64,000 bases of DNA from Baylisascaris procyonis (taxonomy: Eukaryota > Nematoda > Chromadorea > Rhabditida > Ascarididae): the NCBI GenBank assembly GCA_037389465.1, contig JAZARR010000212.1:3676001-3740000 (forward strand), in the 5' to 3' direction. Both the position numbers and the translations under genes were made by a program. Shown here one piece after another: positions 1-12,500 of the stretch; the stretch's first letter is position 1; every line of letters starts with the position of its first letter. The notes under the pieces are model-generated. The model made no database searches. It saw nothing but the letters and a program-made list of their open reading frames with translations, and was not told the DNA's origin.

Positions 1-3000
1 TATGCCAATTGCAGTAAGTTCTAAAGTAAACCCTTAAGTTAACTAAACCATCCATCACTATGTAGCCCGTGTTTCGTTCCTGTTTTTTCTTTTTCGCTTT
101 TGGCTAGTTTTTTCATTCATTACGTTAAGGCTGAATATGTTTGCCTGCATATGCAAACATCTTCAGAGATGTCGTATCTCTTTGGAAAACATGCAAACCC
201 TCCTTCAGTTTGCCCCAATAATGTGGATGTATCCCAAAATCCCAAAATATATCCCAAAATCCAAAACGCCAAATTGGCATTCGTAACTGGGGCCAAAAAT
301 TAAGGAGTGGAGGGGTTTCTTAAGGCGTGCACTGAGGTACTTTCACGACCTACAATGGAAAAAAAAGCTCTGTTTAAACAATGATGAGGCCCACCTCCAC
401 TGGCATGTGAAGGTATTTTCACTAGGCCCCCTCCTCGCCCCTCAACTCTTTGTCCTCACCCTTACATGACGGTTCACTAACAACAGCCCAGCATAAGAGG
501 ACAAGACGGCTGCATGCAACAATCGATGCTCTGCAGCACCAATTCAGCAAGGAGAAACGATCAGATAATGCGTAGCGCTTTCGCTGGATGCGACAATTGC
601 GCCAAATCGACAATTGAATTTTCAAAACTAAAAAGTCTAAATGGGTGATACATTTCAGCTATTCGATTGCAATTGCATCACTTCACTTCTTTACAATGAT
701 TCATCTAAAGGGAAAAATTTTCGGCGCAGTAAACAATAAAGAAATAAGAACAAAATAGAACGGACAGTTTGTCTAGTCTATCCTTTCCGATTCACTTCGT
801 AATACCATTCAGAGCTGACTTTAAATTTCGTGTCCCTTTTAGGTGAAGCGGGAAGAGAGAGAAGAAAATAACATAACCTTTCCTTTATCTCTTATGACGC
901 GATGATCGGATGGAGAAACCGTACACTTTTAATTACAGCTCTTCGCTATTACTGTCTTCTCCATTAATTCCTACTCATAACGGACTTTTCAACGGGTGAG
1001 TGGGTGGTTAAGATGTGCAAATTTTTTCTTAATCTTTAATGGATGATGCATTAATCGCTAAATTGAAGTCAGCTGTGATGTAAACAATTGTACGATGTGT
1101 TACATAGAGATGGCACTAATGCAAATGTGCACTGAAGAAAATTTTCTTGCATAAGTAAATACTGCACTATGCGACATTTTATCAACAAAGTTTATCACCT
1201 CTATAATAACCTTTGGCATATGCATAATCACTTTTTTTTATTCACTTAAAATCACTGAAAAATATGAATGCGTTTTTGTTTGTGTGGAAAAGAATCGATT
1301 CTAATGAGAAAACAGATTGTTTATTATCGTCATTTATTAAAAAAAACAAAAAAAAAATTCAAATAATCTGCGAATAATCTACATAAAGAAACGAAAGAAC
1401 GCTCGTATAACATCATGCATCACGGTTAATAATCCATGACGAGCCCGCTCGCTGTCGCTTTTGCCTCACCTTGTTTTGTTCTATTTGTTACATATTACAT
1501 TCCCTCCCCCTCCTCTTCCCCCCCTCTCTTAACTTCATTTCCTATAACTATATCGAAATCTTCAGATTAAGACAACTCCCGAAATAAGGTGAACGAATAG
1601 CCAATGCGATGATAACAAGAAAATTATACTTTTGTTGAAAGTTCTCAAATGCTAAGCTTCAAAAACTATCGACCGATGGTGAAATGCAGCTAAGAAACAA
1701 CTTGCTCACGTTTCATTTCACCGGGAGAGAAAAATCGATTTTGTTTGATGAAGTGAGCACGTTGCTCGGACCCGAAAAGTGGTGACAATAAAAAAGAGAA
1801 AGAAATCGCAGTGAATAACAAGGGAATTACGCGATTTATATCACATTGAAATTAGGCGCAAGTGGCAGCAGCTGCTCGCTATGGAAGCTTACAAAAAAAA
1901 AAAGAGTTCAAAAACGATATTACAGTTCGAACGAACAAAAACACACAAAAAAAAAACCGTTTCCCTAGCAAACGAGGCGCACCAATTGTCGCATTTTCAT
2001 ACTTTATGGTTGGGTGAACATTGTTGTACGTCTCATAGGCATACAACGATCCACAAATATGCATAATTCCAAATCGTATCTATTCTAATAACTTTTTCCA
2101 ATAGTTCAATAGCAGTCTGCTAGGTATATTTTTGCACAGAATAAATATTGTCGATGTGTTTTTTTTTTATAGAAATGGATAAATTTTTATCTCGTAACTA
2201 TGAATCTGTTCAATCGAACTATCAACTAGGCGATAATTTAATTTTCCACTTCACTTATCACTATTTACTTGAATCGTTAAATAATATTTTGTAAATTAAT
2301 GCAAATCACTATCAGCGACAATAATATAAATGTTCGCGTCTCTTTTCGAATATCACAGAAATGTGCACATTCCAATGAAAAGACAACAATAAAAACATTG
2401 AGGCATATGATTGATTCATATGCTGCACAATGTTTTAATTGCGGGTCATTGAATATGAAGAAAATAAACGCCATTGTAGAAAAAAAAAAAAAAAACAATC
2501 CACTAATCAATTTTCGCATTTCTTTTATCGCTTTTCTAATCTAGGTGATTATAATGAATGATGCGAGCAAACGATAAAAACTATGAGAAGCAAGGAATTG
2601 CTAAGCTAGGCAATTATTGAAAGCATTTTCTCGTTTAATGCACTCAACTCTTAAGAAGTTCGCTAAACACAAAAAAAAAAAAGAAGAGAAAAACCCTTTA
2701 AGGACAAATGCTATTATATTAGAAGAAAAGATCGCATAAAAATGAGCAATTCAACGATTCGCATCGAGAATTGTTTCGAGCGAAAAGCTAGAGATAGCTA
2801 GTTAGTCGAATTACTAAGACAATCTACTACTAAATCAGCGCAAAAACAAAAAGAAAAAAAAACGATTGTGCGTTTATTACAAATAAGAGCATAAAGAATT
2901 CAATTTAGCTTGCCAATATTTCATTATATCTAGCAAATAAACAGAACTTAGAATCTTTCTAGGCACATTTCCCCCTTAAAATATATAAAAATAAAAAAAA

Positions 3001-3499
3001 CAAAATAAAAGGCGAAGTGCAACACCGATTGGTTTATTTTTCTTTAGAACGAGAATATAGAAGAAAAAATCGCAAGAAATGGCAAAAATTTTCAGCTCAC
3101 AATAGATGTGAACGGTATGCAGGAGGGGAAATGCAGGAGGAACGATGGCAAGAGTGGTGGTGATAAATAAGGGAAGCCCACGGCAATATCCGATCCCCCT
3201 CCCCAGCCTGCTAATTGCAAAAGTGCACCATTCAGAATTAATTAAAATGTAACAATGAGGCAGACGCAACCGTGAGGATTTACAGTAGAGACACGGTGAG
3301 GGTAAGCCCACCTATAACCTTTCACCGATGAATAGAACAAATTTAAATTGGCACCTGCCGCTAACCTGTGCAGCAATAGATCCCTGCTCGACGAGACAGA
3401 ATGTAGGTATAGAGATCCATAACACACACTGGGACAGCGTCAAATGGCCGTGCTTGCGAATGGCCCATATGCACGAACAATACGCAACAATGAGCGAGA
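1..3499. other. AT-rich intergenic DNA, no gene recognised
   Basis: No reading frame here resembles a known protein, and the open frames on both strands are short and low in complexity. The segment contains A/T homopolymers, a pyrimidine-rich run near 1500-1530, and a small tandem repeat of ATCCCAAAAT near 228-262. The part nearest 3499 is expected to hold the 3' untranslated region of the minus-strand crtc-1 gene. The left end could also be an intron of a gene lying outside the window; nothing in the sequence decides this. Confidence 0.6.
3033..3038 (-). terminator. candidate poly(A) signal of crtc-1
   Basis: The plus strand reads TTTATT, which is AATAAA on the minus strand, about 460 bases downstream of the crtc-1 stop codon. 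This would give an ordinary-length 3' UTR. AATAAA occurs often by chance in DNA this AT-rich, so this is a candidate only. Confidence 0.3.
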
Positions 3500-4513
3500 T
3501 CAGTCGAGGAGCTGCGTTTCACATGCCGGATCCACGTGCTCACCACTGTTTAATAGCTGCTGCAACTCGGTAGCGTCCAAATGCAGGTCCTGCAAGTCTT
3601 GAAAACAATCCAGCTGTCCGTCGGTGCCCGTCAGCACTATGTTCGGGATCTCAAGTGACTCGGGGCTGTTTGAATAATTCCTGAGAGGAGGCCATGACGG
3701 TGGAGCAGGCATTTCGGCACTTTGCGCGGGGCTTGTTGGCGCCGACTGTGATTCCGGCATCGAGGGTGGTGTTGCTAGCGTTTGGCATACACCCATGCTA
3801 TGCCGTTGTCCGATCGGCTGGTGGTAAGCGCAAGGTGGCGCTGGCCCAGGAATATTCGGCAATGAGCCGACAACAACGTCGTCCCTGGGAGGCCTTTGTT
3901 GCGCGCCAATAAAAAGTTGCGCTGAAGGCTGAAAAGAGGACATGGGCGCTTGTAACGGCTGCTGACTTGCCAACTCTTGCATAACGAAATTTGGTGTCCG
4001 CTGCTGTTGGTAGACGTTCATATGAATCGCCGGATCGCTCCGAGCCCTGCAAAAACTACACCTTTACTTGCAAAAAACATGCACTTGCTGGACTTACTTT
4101 GGCCACATGGCGTCTGGCGGTTGCAGATGGTTTCCAGGAGGATACGGTACATGGTGATAGTCGAGAGGAGGCACTCGTTCTTGCGGTTTCGTCTGCTTGT
4201 AGGGATGATAGTGAGCACCAGGAGAGCGACCCCTACTGGGGTGAGGTACAGACTGAGTGGGCCAAAATGGCCAATTCTGAGCGGGCTGCTGCACCATCTC
4301 ATGAACGTTGGGCAGCGATCCGCCTGGTCGATTCCAGTGCAATGGTGGAGCAAGAGCTCCGGGAGATGAGCAAATAGGAGAAGCAGCTGCTGAAGTACTC
4401 GTTATTGCGCGAACGTCACGCATCACTGATGTGAACGCCTCCTGATCCTCGTTCTGCTTGCGCTCCATAATAGCGATCTTCTCGCTGAACTTGCGCGGTG
4501 TCCCCTGCGCCAT
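3500..4513 (-). CDS. crtc-1: CREB-regulated transcription coactivator (CRTC/TORC), complete, two exons
   Basis: Exons on the minus strand are 4513-4098 and 4046-3500, with a 51-bp GT-AG intron between them, giving 320 residues. The N-terminus (TPRKFSEKIAI, then a KQ..EAF..VM.D pattern, residues 5-34) is the CRTC helix that binds the CREB bZIP. GGSLPNV (serine 66) matches the conserved SIK/AMPK-14-3-3 site. RSDPAIH (serine 142), formed across the splice junction, corresponds to the TNSDSALH phosphosite of vertebrate CRTCs. A second SLPN lies near residue 200. PNIVLTG (about 273-279) matches the family's NIILTG element and has a PxIxIT-like calcineurin-docking pattern. It is followed by an acidic, leucine-rich C-terminus like the family's transactivation domain. 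Family knowledge: dephosphorylated CRTC enters the nucleus and boosts CREB transcription; in worms it links AMPK and calcineurin to lifespan. The protein is short compared with mammalian CRTCs of over 600 residues. The first ATG is chosen because the conserved helix starts at residue 5. Confidence 0.93.
4047..4097 (-). other. 51-bp intron of crtc-1
   Basis: On the minus strand the donor is AAA|GTAAGT and the acceptor TTTTTGCAG|GG. Removing it joins codon AA to G (Lys139) and keeps one open frame across both exons, reconstituting the conserved RSDPAIH site. It is the shortest intron in the window. Confidence 0.88.
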
Positions 4514-4869
4514 TTCACACCAACTTCGTCACTCACCTGGGAATTGCAACCCTCTGCACCACTACTCGTCTTCCATCGCCCGCGAATTTGCTGCCGTGTT
4601 GATCTGCAGGCGCGGCTAGATCAAACAAAACTCATTCCCTCTTATTCTTGTTCAGATTTTCGATTACGGTATCTTTGGCACATTGCCAGAAAATGGACAC
4701 CTTCTGCAGGAAGAAGTGCAACGTTTCGCAACAAAGTTGCCTGAATTTGACGCAATTTGATTTGATTGCTTAACGAGTGAGAATGTGAGATTTGAATAAG
4801 CAATTCGAGTTGGATTCAAGAGTCGTTACATAACACTCGCTTGGAAGGCAATCTTATTTAAGTAAGCAA

Positions 4870-5290
4870 TCACAACTGTTGATGATAATCAGCATTGTAC
4901 GTTGTGTTAGTATTACCACTAATAGTGATAGTGTATTACCGTTTACCAATAAATAGTACTGATTGAGGTAGTTATTACTCATTTTATTTGCCTTTTTTTT
5001 GCCAAATTACAACTATTATAATAATAGTTTACTAGTCATTGTTAATAGTTGTGATAACTAGTAGAGCTAGCCGTAATAGAAAGTATTCAATAATTCAGTC
5101 AATAAGCAGTACTATGATTGTTAAATAGTTGCAATTAGTATTCGTAGCATTTTCTAAATGCTAATAGTTTATCTGGTATAGTTAATAACAGCTATCGGCA
5201 GTTGTGATAGCTGATAGCATTATTATCAATGCTCGATACTGATAGTGGTGGTGCTTATTGTTGCTAGTATGATTGGTGCTAATTCTAAAA
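4870..5290. repeat. degenerate TAATAGT/ATAGTTGTGATA-rich tract
   Basis: Short words such as TAATAGT, GATAGTG, AGTTGTGATA and TAGTATT recur on the same strand at irregular spacing for about 400 bases. This looks like an old, eroded tandem array. There is no sharp period and no reading frame of interest. Confidence 0.5.
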
Positions 5291-5468
5291 AATGAAGTGT
5301 GAGGATTGAACTGAAGTAGCTTTATGATGATATACGAAGTTATTCATTCATTTTATTGTCTCATTTTGCAGTAAGCATAACTCAAACATGACTTTTATGC
5401 TAGATATGTGACCATAATTGCTCAAAATTGAAGTTTCGTTTCAAAAAAAAGGGCGTAAGCTGCTTTCA

Positions 5469-5502
5469 TTGTTTGTTTGTTTGTTTGTTTGTTTGTTTGT
5501 TT
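5469..5502. repeat. (TTTG)n microsatellite
   Basis: Eight uninterrupted copies of a tetranucleotide repeat in intergenic DNA. Confidence 0.95.
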
Positions 5503-7704
5503 AACGTTTGTAAGAAGGGACCATCAAGGATTGTGCCTATTCTTATACGCTTAGATTTTGTGAAAGCCTTCTATCATCCCGTTAATAAACTGAAATCGAT
5601 TTCACCTCGTTCAAGAGTTTATTTTTTAATATCATTGCTTAGTGATCAGCCGTGTTTTCCTTCTATGAAACAAAAAAGTTGCTGAGAAATTTCTATGTGG
5701 GAAAATTTTTATCTAATAGAAATCAGCTAACAAAGGTGAATGTAACATTTTCGATGTTTTTAGTTTTACAGTTTTGTCACAAACACACGTATATTTTGAT
5801 ATCGTAAGCAGGCAGTAATATTCGCTCATATTGGTCGCTACGCCAGTGATGGTTTACAAAAGGAATCTCCCCCCCCCCCTCGCCAATTTCCTCCTCTTTT
5901 TTGGCCCAAAATCCTCTTGCATACTTTCGCGCGACTAGCCCTTTATTTCCATACATCCACCTTCCTAACAATAATCGTCACTATGCATCTGTGTGCGCGT
6001 TTGTTTTTGTGCATTCACAAGTAATTTATTTGCATATTCAACTTATACTTAACTCAGAAATCAATTAAATGAAGAATTAACAAATGAATATTTCTCCTCA
6101 TCTATCAGTATAAAAAAAAAGTAATTTGAGTAGTCACAAGTTTGTGAGAGGTGCTCCTTTGTGCAAGTTTATACGCTGAATTAAAGAATAGGAATCAGTA
6201 TGAAACAATTCATCGGTCAATCCAGATTTTTTATAATTTCCCATGGGTAGAATCGAACAAAATCTGTTTAATTTCTCTTTTAAAACACCTAACTGAGAGA
6301 TCAAATTCAGCAACTTCGGTCAATAAATTTCATACATTTACCATTCTGTTGAAAAAAAAAAATTTTTTTTTTTGATTTTTAGATTTTATTTATTAGTTGC
6401 TTGCTTAAAGCTATAAGCAAAACATGTTCCTCCGGCCGCTCAACAAGAACTGGATAACTCATAGAAAGGCAAATTAGCGTCATTACGAGCAATGTTATGT
6501 ATAAAGCCGAATTTCTAATGTCTCGAGCGGAAGTTTTTGTATCCTGTGAGGGTAACTGTAAACCGGAAGCAATCATGTTCCCTATGAACAGCTAGAAATG
6601 TAAGTCGTAGTTGAACGTCATTTAGTAGTTCCCTTCAGATACTAAGAATCTATATTCATATAAAAGTATAAAGACTCCTTAACATTGTCATTGCTTTATT
6701 TGAAAGTTCATGGCAGTAAGAGAGATTTAAAAGATATTGTGTTTTGCATAAAAAGTGTCATATCTACACTTCCCAGTTTCAATCCTCTCTTCATCCACAC
6801 TCACAATCTGAGTTCGCCTGAATCTTTTTTTGTGTCTCCATCCTGTCCGAATAAAATAATTCGATTTGAAGGATATCGGAATTTATTTGCTACATAGCGA
6901 CATCGTATCTGTGAATCTGAGGTCCTCGGAACCTCGTGATTACACAAAAAGTTTTTACTTTTACTGTAGCTTCGTGCCCGAGGCTAATAGAGGCTCGGCA
7001 GTGGAAGAATCGGTGCACATTAATTTTAACAAGTTATAGAGAATTTGGACATGATGCGATGCCGTTCAACTGCACAAACTCTTCTGATAGTGTGTACGAT
7101 TCGGGAACATTCACCTTAGCAAAACTGTTTTACTGAATGGAATGAGAGAAAAAGCTAAAAATTAAGCAAGAGCGAGCAATTTTGATTGGAATCGAAATGA
7201 GGTTTATTTGGAAAAGAAAATAAGGATTGATCGAAATAGTAAATGGAAATTGATTATAATTGGAAATGAAAATGTAGTAAATACTTAAAAAATGTTTGTT
7301 GGAGTATTGAATGTGGAGATTGGAATTATGCAACGATTGAATGGATTTGTGGAATAAAAATTGCCAATAAAACGTCGGTGAGGTTGTAAATGCTGTAATT
7401 GCAAAAAAATTATCCATATGACTTTGGAGTAGTAAAACTTTTAGAAGTGTGGAATTTCTAGAGGAGCAAAATTTTCAAAGTTTTGTCAAACCAGTGAATG
7501 CCAATTCCTAAAAATATTGTGAGGGATGACTCGTGAAAGATGATTGCTTCGAAGGGAAGATATGTCAGCGCTTAAATGCATTTTTTTTTTCGAAGCTCTA
7601 ATATTGACGTGATAACTGGAGAAGCGATCAGCCGGCTGCATTCTGCTAGTAAAAAAAAAAAATGCATAATAATCATCGTTTTCATGTGTTGACATCACGT
7701 GTGA

Positions 7705-7706
<2 letters not shown>

Positions 7707-7763
<57 letters not shown>
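7707..7763. repeat. (AC)n microsatellite
   Basis: About 28 uninterrupted AC dinucleotides, roughly 300 bp upstream of the gap-3 start codon. Likely polymorphic in length. Confidence 0.97.
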
Positions 7764-7765
<2 letters not shown>

Positions 7766-8062
7766 AGAACGCATACAGCAAAGGAACGCATGAGCAATGT
7801 GCACATCAAAACTCTTTGAAACAAGCAAGAAATTTGTCTTACAAAGCGATTATCCAAAATTTCAGGCGTTTGGAATTCTTCAGCTCAAACTGAGTTGACT
7901 AATAGCTGATGAGATGTGACACAGTTCCCTTTTTAGGATGCTTACCTGGAAAAGGAATTAGCCTACAATAAAAGTGTAGTCGGCAGCGTAATACTGCTTA
8001 GCGTTTGCATAAGAGAACGTTGATTCCTCGATGATTATTGAATGAAATTCTAAGATGGAGAA

Positions 8063-9512
8063 ATGTCGGTGATGGGCAGTGATGAGGGCGAGACAAGCAA
8101 AAGTTTGTGTGTTGTCGAGCATAGCGAACTCCTTGATCTGCACGATTGCTTCCATGGATTCATCTCGAAGAAAGAGGCCGAGACCCGGCTGCTCGAGAGT
8201 GGCGTCGAGGGTGCCCTTCTTCTACGGGCCGAACAGAATGCCGATCTCTCAAAGCAGAAATACACGTTGTCATGGCTCTCACCTGCCCATCTAACAGTGA
8301 TGCATTACCCGTAAGTTGAGTTTCGTCTCTCGGGCAATTAAAGATTTGTGACATTTAAATCACGCATAGGGATCCTCTTCTCCAAAACTTGATAACTTGT
8401 TGGATATTGATCAAAATTTGCGCCTTGTTTTCATTTCTACCTTGGAAACCTTTTTTTGTTGTTGTTATTTTTTAAATATTTAGCATAGTCTATGGAAAGA
8501 GAAATTTGCACAGCAATTCGGGTAATGAGACGTCAAGTGCTGCTTGTTTCAAAATGTGCATTAATAAACAGGGGACCGTTGCAGATGCTTTTCCGCTTCA
8601 ACGGTTTCTAAATTTTTCGATTGTTTTTGAAATATTTCATGTGACTGATTGAAATTATGCATGCGATATATTAACACAGCGAAGCAAGGCATGGGAATGG
8701 TGGTGCGTGCTTATGCTTCCAATGTCTATATGGGAAATCCGTCTTTGCTAGGTGGACTTTTATGTTCAGGTATCACAGCATTCGAGGGAGACCAAATCGA
8801 ATCTTCCATCGTGCCACTCTTCTTTCCCTTTCCCCTTTGCCCCCTCCTCTCTCCTCGTCTATCACCCTTCCGATTTTTCGAACAATTTATTTGTAATTTC
8901 TGAAAGAATTTTTCCACTGGTCAATATAAACGAAGTCGAAGGAGCGTTTCAAGATTAAACTGCTCAAAAACTTTAAAGTTCAAAATGTAAAAAAGTTCCC
9001 ATTGCACAAATTGTTTCATCTCAGACACCTTCCAAGTATGACCAGCTTTGCTCTTTATCCCGGAACCGAGATTGAATTTGTCGCCTCAGAATCATGCACC
9101 CCCAGCCCCCCGCTCCTCCTCCCACCCCTACGTCTTTCTGGCTACTGATTTCAGTTAGTTTTTTTCTGGCACGTGCAAAACTGCGGGCGTGACCGTTTGC
9201 TTATCAGCGATGCTGATCCCGGAGAGTTTACTGAATACTGTTTGAAAGTAGTTTACTCCGAAAGGAGTATACATAGGAACATTTGAAATGCATGCAGCCA
9301 ATATTCTGCTGGGATGGATTTGTCCCTTTGCGCATTAAGTGAAACGTATAAAACATTTGTTGAGTAATGCTTCCGTTGATGTAATTTTCAGGATTACTCT
9401 GGTATGTGGTGATTGCTTCCTCTTCGGGCGTCCATTCCCTTCGTTGCTCGACCTTATTCAAAATTTCATTGAACAATCCGATCTACCAGTTCTACCCTTA
9501 CGACCACCATCG
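8063..9512 (+). CDS. gap-3: gap-3 exons 1-2: first SH2 domain
   Basis: Exon 8063-8310 opens with about 28 non-conserved residues, then CFHGFISKKEAETRLL and ALLLRAEQ, in which Arg55 is the phosphotyrosine-binding FLVR arginine. Exon 9392-9512 completes the fold: CGDCFLFGRPFPSLLDLIQ aligns with the RASA1 segment CGDYYIGGRRFSSLSDLIG and is followed by a LPVLPLRPP linker like the RASA1 LLYPVAPPEP. The donor CC|GTAAGT and acceptor TTTTCAG|G join in phase (CC+G). The second exon has no start codon and is short, so it is easily missed; it is recognised by alignment and phase. Confidence 0.92.
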
Positions 9513-12500
9513 GTATAGTCTTGCACTTTTTGAGTAGAACGTTTTTTGAATCAACTCTTTAATTTTGATGGGCATTATGCAGTCAGCATTTCTGCTGCTA
9601 GATGCTCCCATAATTTCTTCAAACGACATCCTCACTCTTTTATTTTGAGTTTATGATTTTTGACGCAAACAATTACTTCATAAACATCACCTTCGCAGTT
9701 TTGATAAAAAATCCAATTCATTTGTCGTTTTGTTTCTTTTCTTATGTAAGTTCGGCTGAAATCTCATAATTCTTTATTTTTTGAACACTGTTTGTCGATA
9801 ATGACGTAAATTGCCAGATTTTTCCATTGGGGTGTTAAATCTGCGATCGTGTTGAAACGCTTTTTAAATAACTGAATTAACTCCGGGTAAGAATGGTTCC
9901 CTAACCCCGCTTCGTTATTTTGTCTTCTTCAGCAGTCATATAATTAAGCCCACCCACGTCGGTTAAATCGTGAAGCTTTTGAGGCACTTATGGCACCAAT
10001 CTGCGTTTGTAGAAGTTAGTCTGGATAGGATATGAGTTTTATTACGGTGTGAGGAGACATAGATTTCACATAGACTTTCAATAAAATGCATCCTTCTAAT
10101 TAATGTTATTCATCATAGGAAGATTCGTAGGAAAGTTGTAATAGATGTTTTTCTCGTTCCAGAAAATTATATTACCGAGCAAATATCGAAATCGTCACTG
10201 GCCTAAATGATCGTAGCAAGTTTATCATCGAAATAGGAAGGAAGGGAGAGGTGTAGTTATTGATATACTGCGATGAACTAATAACGAGCAGTTATACTCC
10301 TCGTTGGATTTCCTCAGTTTTAAGTAAGAGAGTTTAGTTAAGTTGAAAGTAATATATAGTTCAGAAACATGCTTTATGTCTATTCGTTAATATAAAGATG
10401 ATATGTTTTCTGCAGCCAGTCGAAATAACTAATCGGCAGAGGATGGCAATACTTCCATTCAATGCGATCACTGATTCTGACGAACTGAGGTTAGCATATT
10501 GCTGCTTTTCCATGTTTCGCTTTTCCTTGCTTTCGACGCGTTTTATTGTCGAGACTTGCTTTTGTTACAGTGATTACCGAAAATTGCTTTTTGTTGTGAT
10601 CGATCAGTATGGACAACCGATGATCATCAAAAGCATTTAACCATATATCTGTAATCGGTGATTTTTTTCGCTGCCCAACATCAGTGCGACGTTCAGAAGC
10701 TATTGTTTTTTCATCGGGAAGCGTTAGGCATCAAAAATTGAACATACTTAAGTCAGCGATACGTTGAGTAGACAATTGCTATCAGTGGAACCTGATGCAT
10801 TACATGCAGCCTGACTCATTAACAAACGATTACTATTGATTATTTATTTAAGGATGTTCTAGCATGCAATTAGAGGACTTAAATGGCATGAGAGGTTTCA
10901 TTGCTGCATTTGATGGGAGCGGTAGAAACGTCTAAGCTCACCTCATAGCCAGGTGCAAAGTGGTGCGGTTAGTATACGTGCTCATCGATGTGTATAGTGC
11001 TAAGGGTGTGCTAAGCAGGCGGCAAAATACGCGCTTCTTGCAGCATGCTTTATCACCAGCGACCTGTTCTAAAGCTTTACGCCGATTTAATCAACAGATG
11101 TTAAAAAACTCGAAAACCTCATGCAAAAAAGCTTTCGTTCAAATGCAAATACCTCCCCTCCATTCCCTCGCCTTTGGCTCGTGCCCTACAGCGGTCCAGT
11201 TGCTAGACGGTATATGCAAAAGTCTGATTTCAGAAAAGATACGCTGACTTCGGAAAAAAATTGTGGAAGGAAGAGTGGGTGAGTGTTTGCGTCCATGGTG
11301 CTATTCCGTGAGAGACATGTGCGTTTTTGAGCATTCAGAAATGTGTCAACCATTCGTGCTTGGAATGCAGATACGCAATGCCAGTTGCACAAGAGAGAAA
11401 ATATGCTATCTGATTTCGGAATGAATGCATGAACCACCAAAAAAAAAAAAAAAAAAAAAAAAAAATGGTATGAAAAAAAGAGCGAGCGAGAAAAAACGGG
11501 AAGAAAAATGCATTATTTTAATTCAGACCAACTTTCCAGATTTTTTAGTTTCTCTCATAGTTGATAGCGTGGAGCATTTGTGGCTGAAAAAGAGCAAGCA
11601 GAAAGCTGTTCTTAGTCGAAAACGAATGCATCGGGCTGATTCGTTTATACAGGAATGGGCAACGGCTGGTTTTATGCACGCGATATCCGTTTCTTGTTGA
11701 ATGTGTTTAAAAAGAGCGAATCATATGCCAGTAGCACTTTTGGATTTTTGATCCAAAGAGTGGTCATCAGTGAACAACTTCATTTCAATTTTATAGGGGC
11801 GGGAGCGGGAGATAGGGAGATTCATCGAGGCGCAGATGATTTCTGTTAGCCTGTGCTGCAATTCTCAGGTAAAAAAAAAAAGAGCAAAGTTTTTAAATCT
11901 AAAACTCATTAGAAGTACCAATACTTTAGCTATTCTTAGCTTCAATAACCGACTAACGAAATTTCAGGCTCACTTCGCAAGCCACGCCGAAAAATGTACA
12001 TTAGAGCTGAACATGGCATTGTGTTGTTTTTCTAGCCAGTATCTGGAGTTTCGCGGACAGTTTTTGGATTTTTTGGCGCCCACAAGTGAAGTCCTAAAAG
12101 TCTGTGAGAGGGAAAGAGAGGGGATTGCTCGTTTTATTTGATGTTAGAGAAGAGCATGGCGTAAGGAGACTTGATAACCGATAGAGAATTGGACTGCTTG
12201 CGCTGCTCTCCTCCAGAACAGAACGCACCAATGCGGGCGCTTGAGGAAGGGGTGAACGGGATAATTGCTTCTATAACTAGCACTTCGTTTGATCATGCGT
12301 GATTGGCAGATCATTAAGTATACAGAGCCTTCGTAATTAAGGAGTTTTAAATGAGTGAGTGAAAACTGAACTGAAAGCTGTTGAGGTGGTTGGCAACAAA
12401 GATGCTAAATTATTGCCTCGTGTATAGTTAATTTTCGCCAGTTTTCTCAGCGGCTTCCATCGAAGACGCCAATTTACAATCATAAGAACAAAGAAGGATA

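Larger units (their letters stand above)
4514..8062. other. intergenic region between divergent crtc-1 and gap-3
   Basis: This is the space between the two divergently transcribed start codons, so both promoters should lie here. I see no coding frame with a recognisable product and no clear TATA box. It contains a TAATAGT-rich tract, a (TTTG)n and an (AC)n microsatellite, and several A/T homopolymers, and is otherwise featureless AT-rich DNA. Confidence 0.6.

Noticed and set aside
3977..4377. Two overlapping plus-strand open frames of about 130 codons
   Set aside because: They are antisense to crtc-1, whose conserved motifs are unambiguous on the minus strand. The openness reflects its GC-rich, Pro/Gln/Ser-rich codons.
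8697..8758. Possible exon (GMVVRAYASNVYMGNP) that vaguely resembles the SH2 continuation
   Set aside because: Both splice phases are wrong, and the exon at 9392-9512 matches RASA1 far better in the same position.
9228..9476. Minus-strand open frame of 82 codons
   Set aside because: It overlaps the gap-3 exon 9392-9512 on the opposite strand and matches nothing known.
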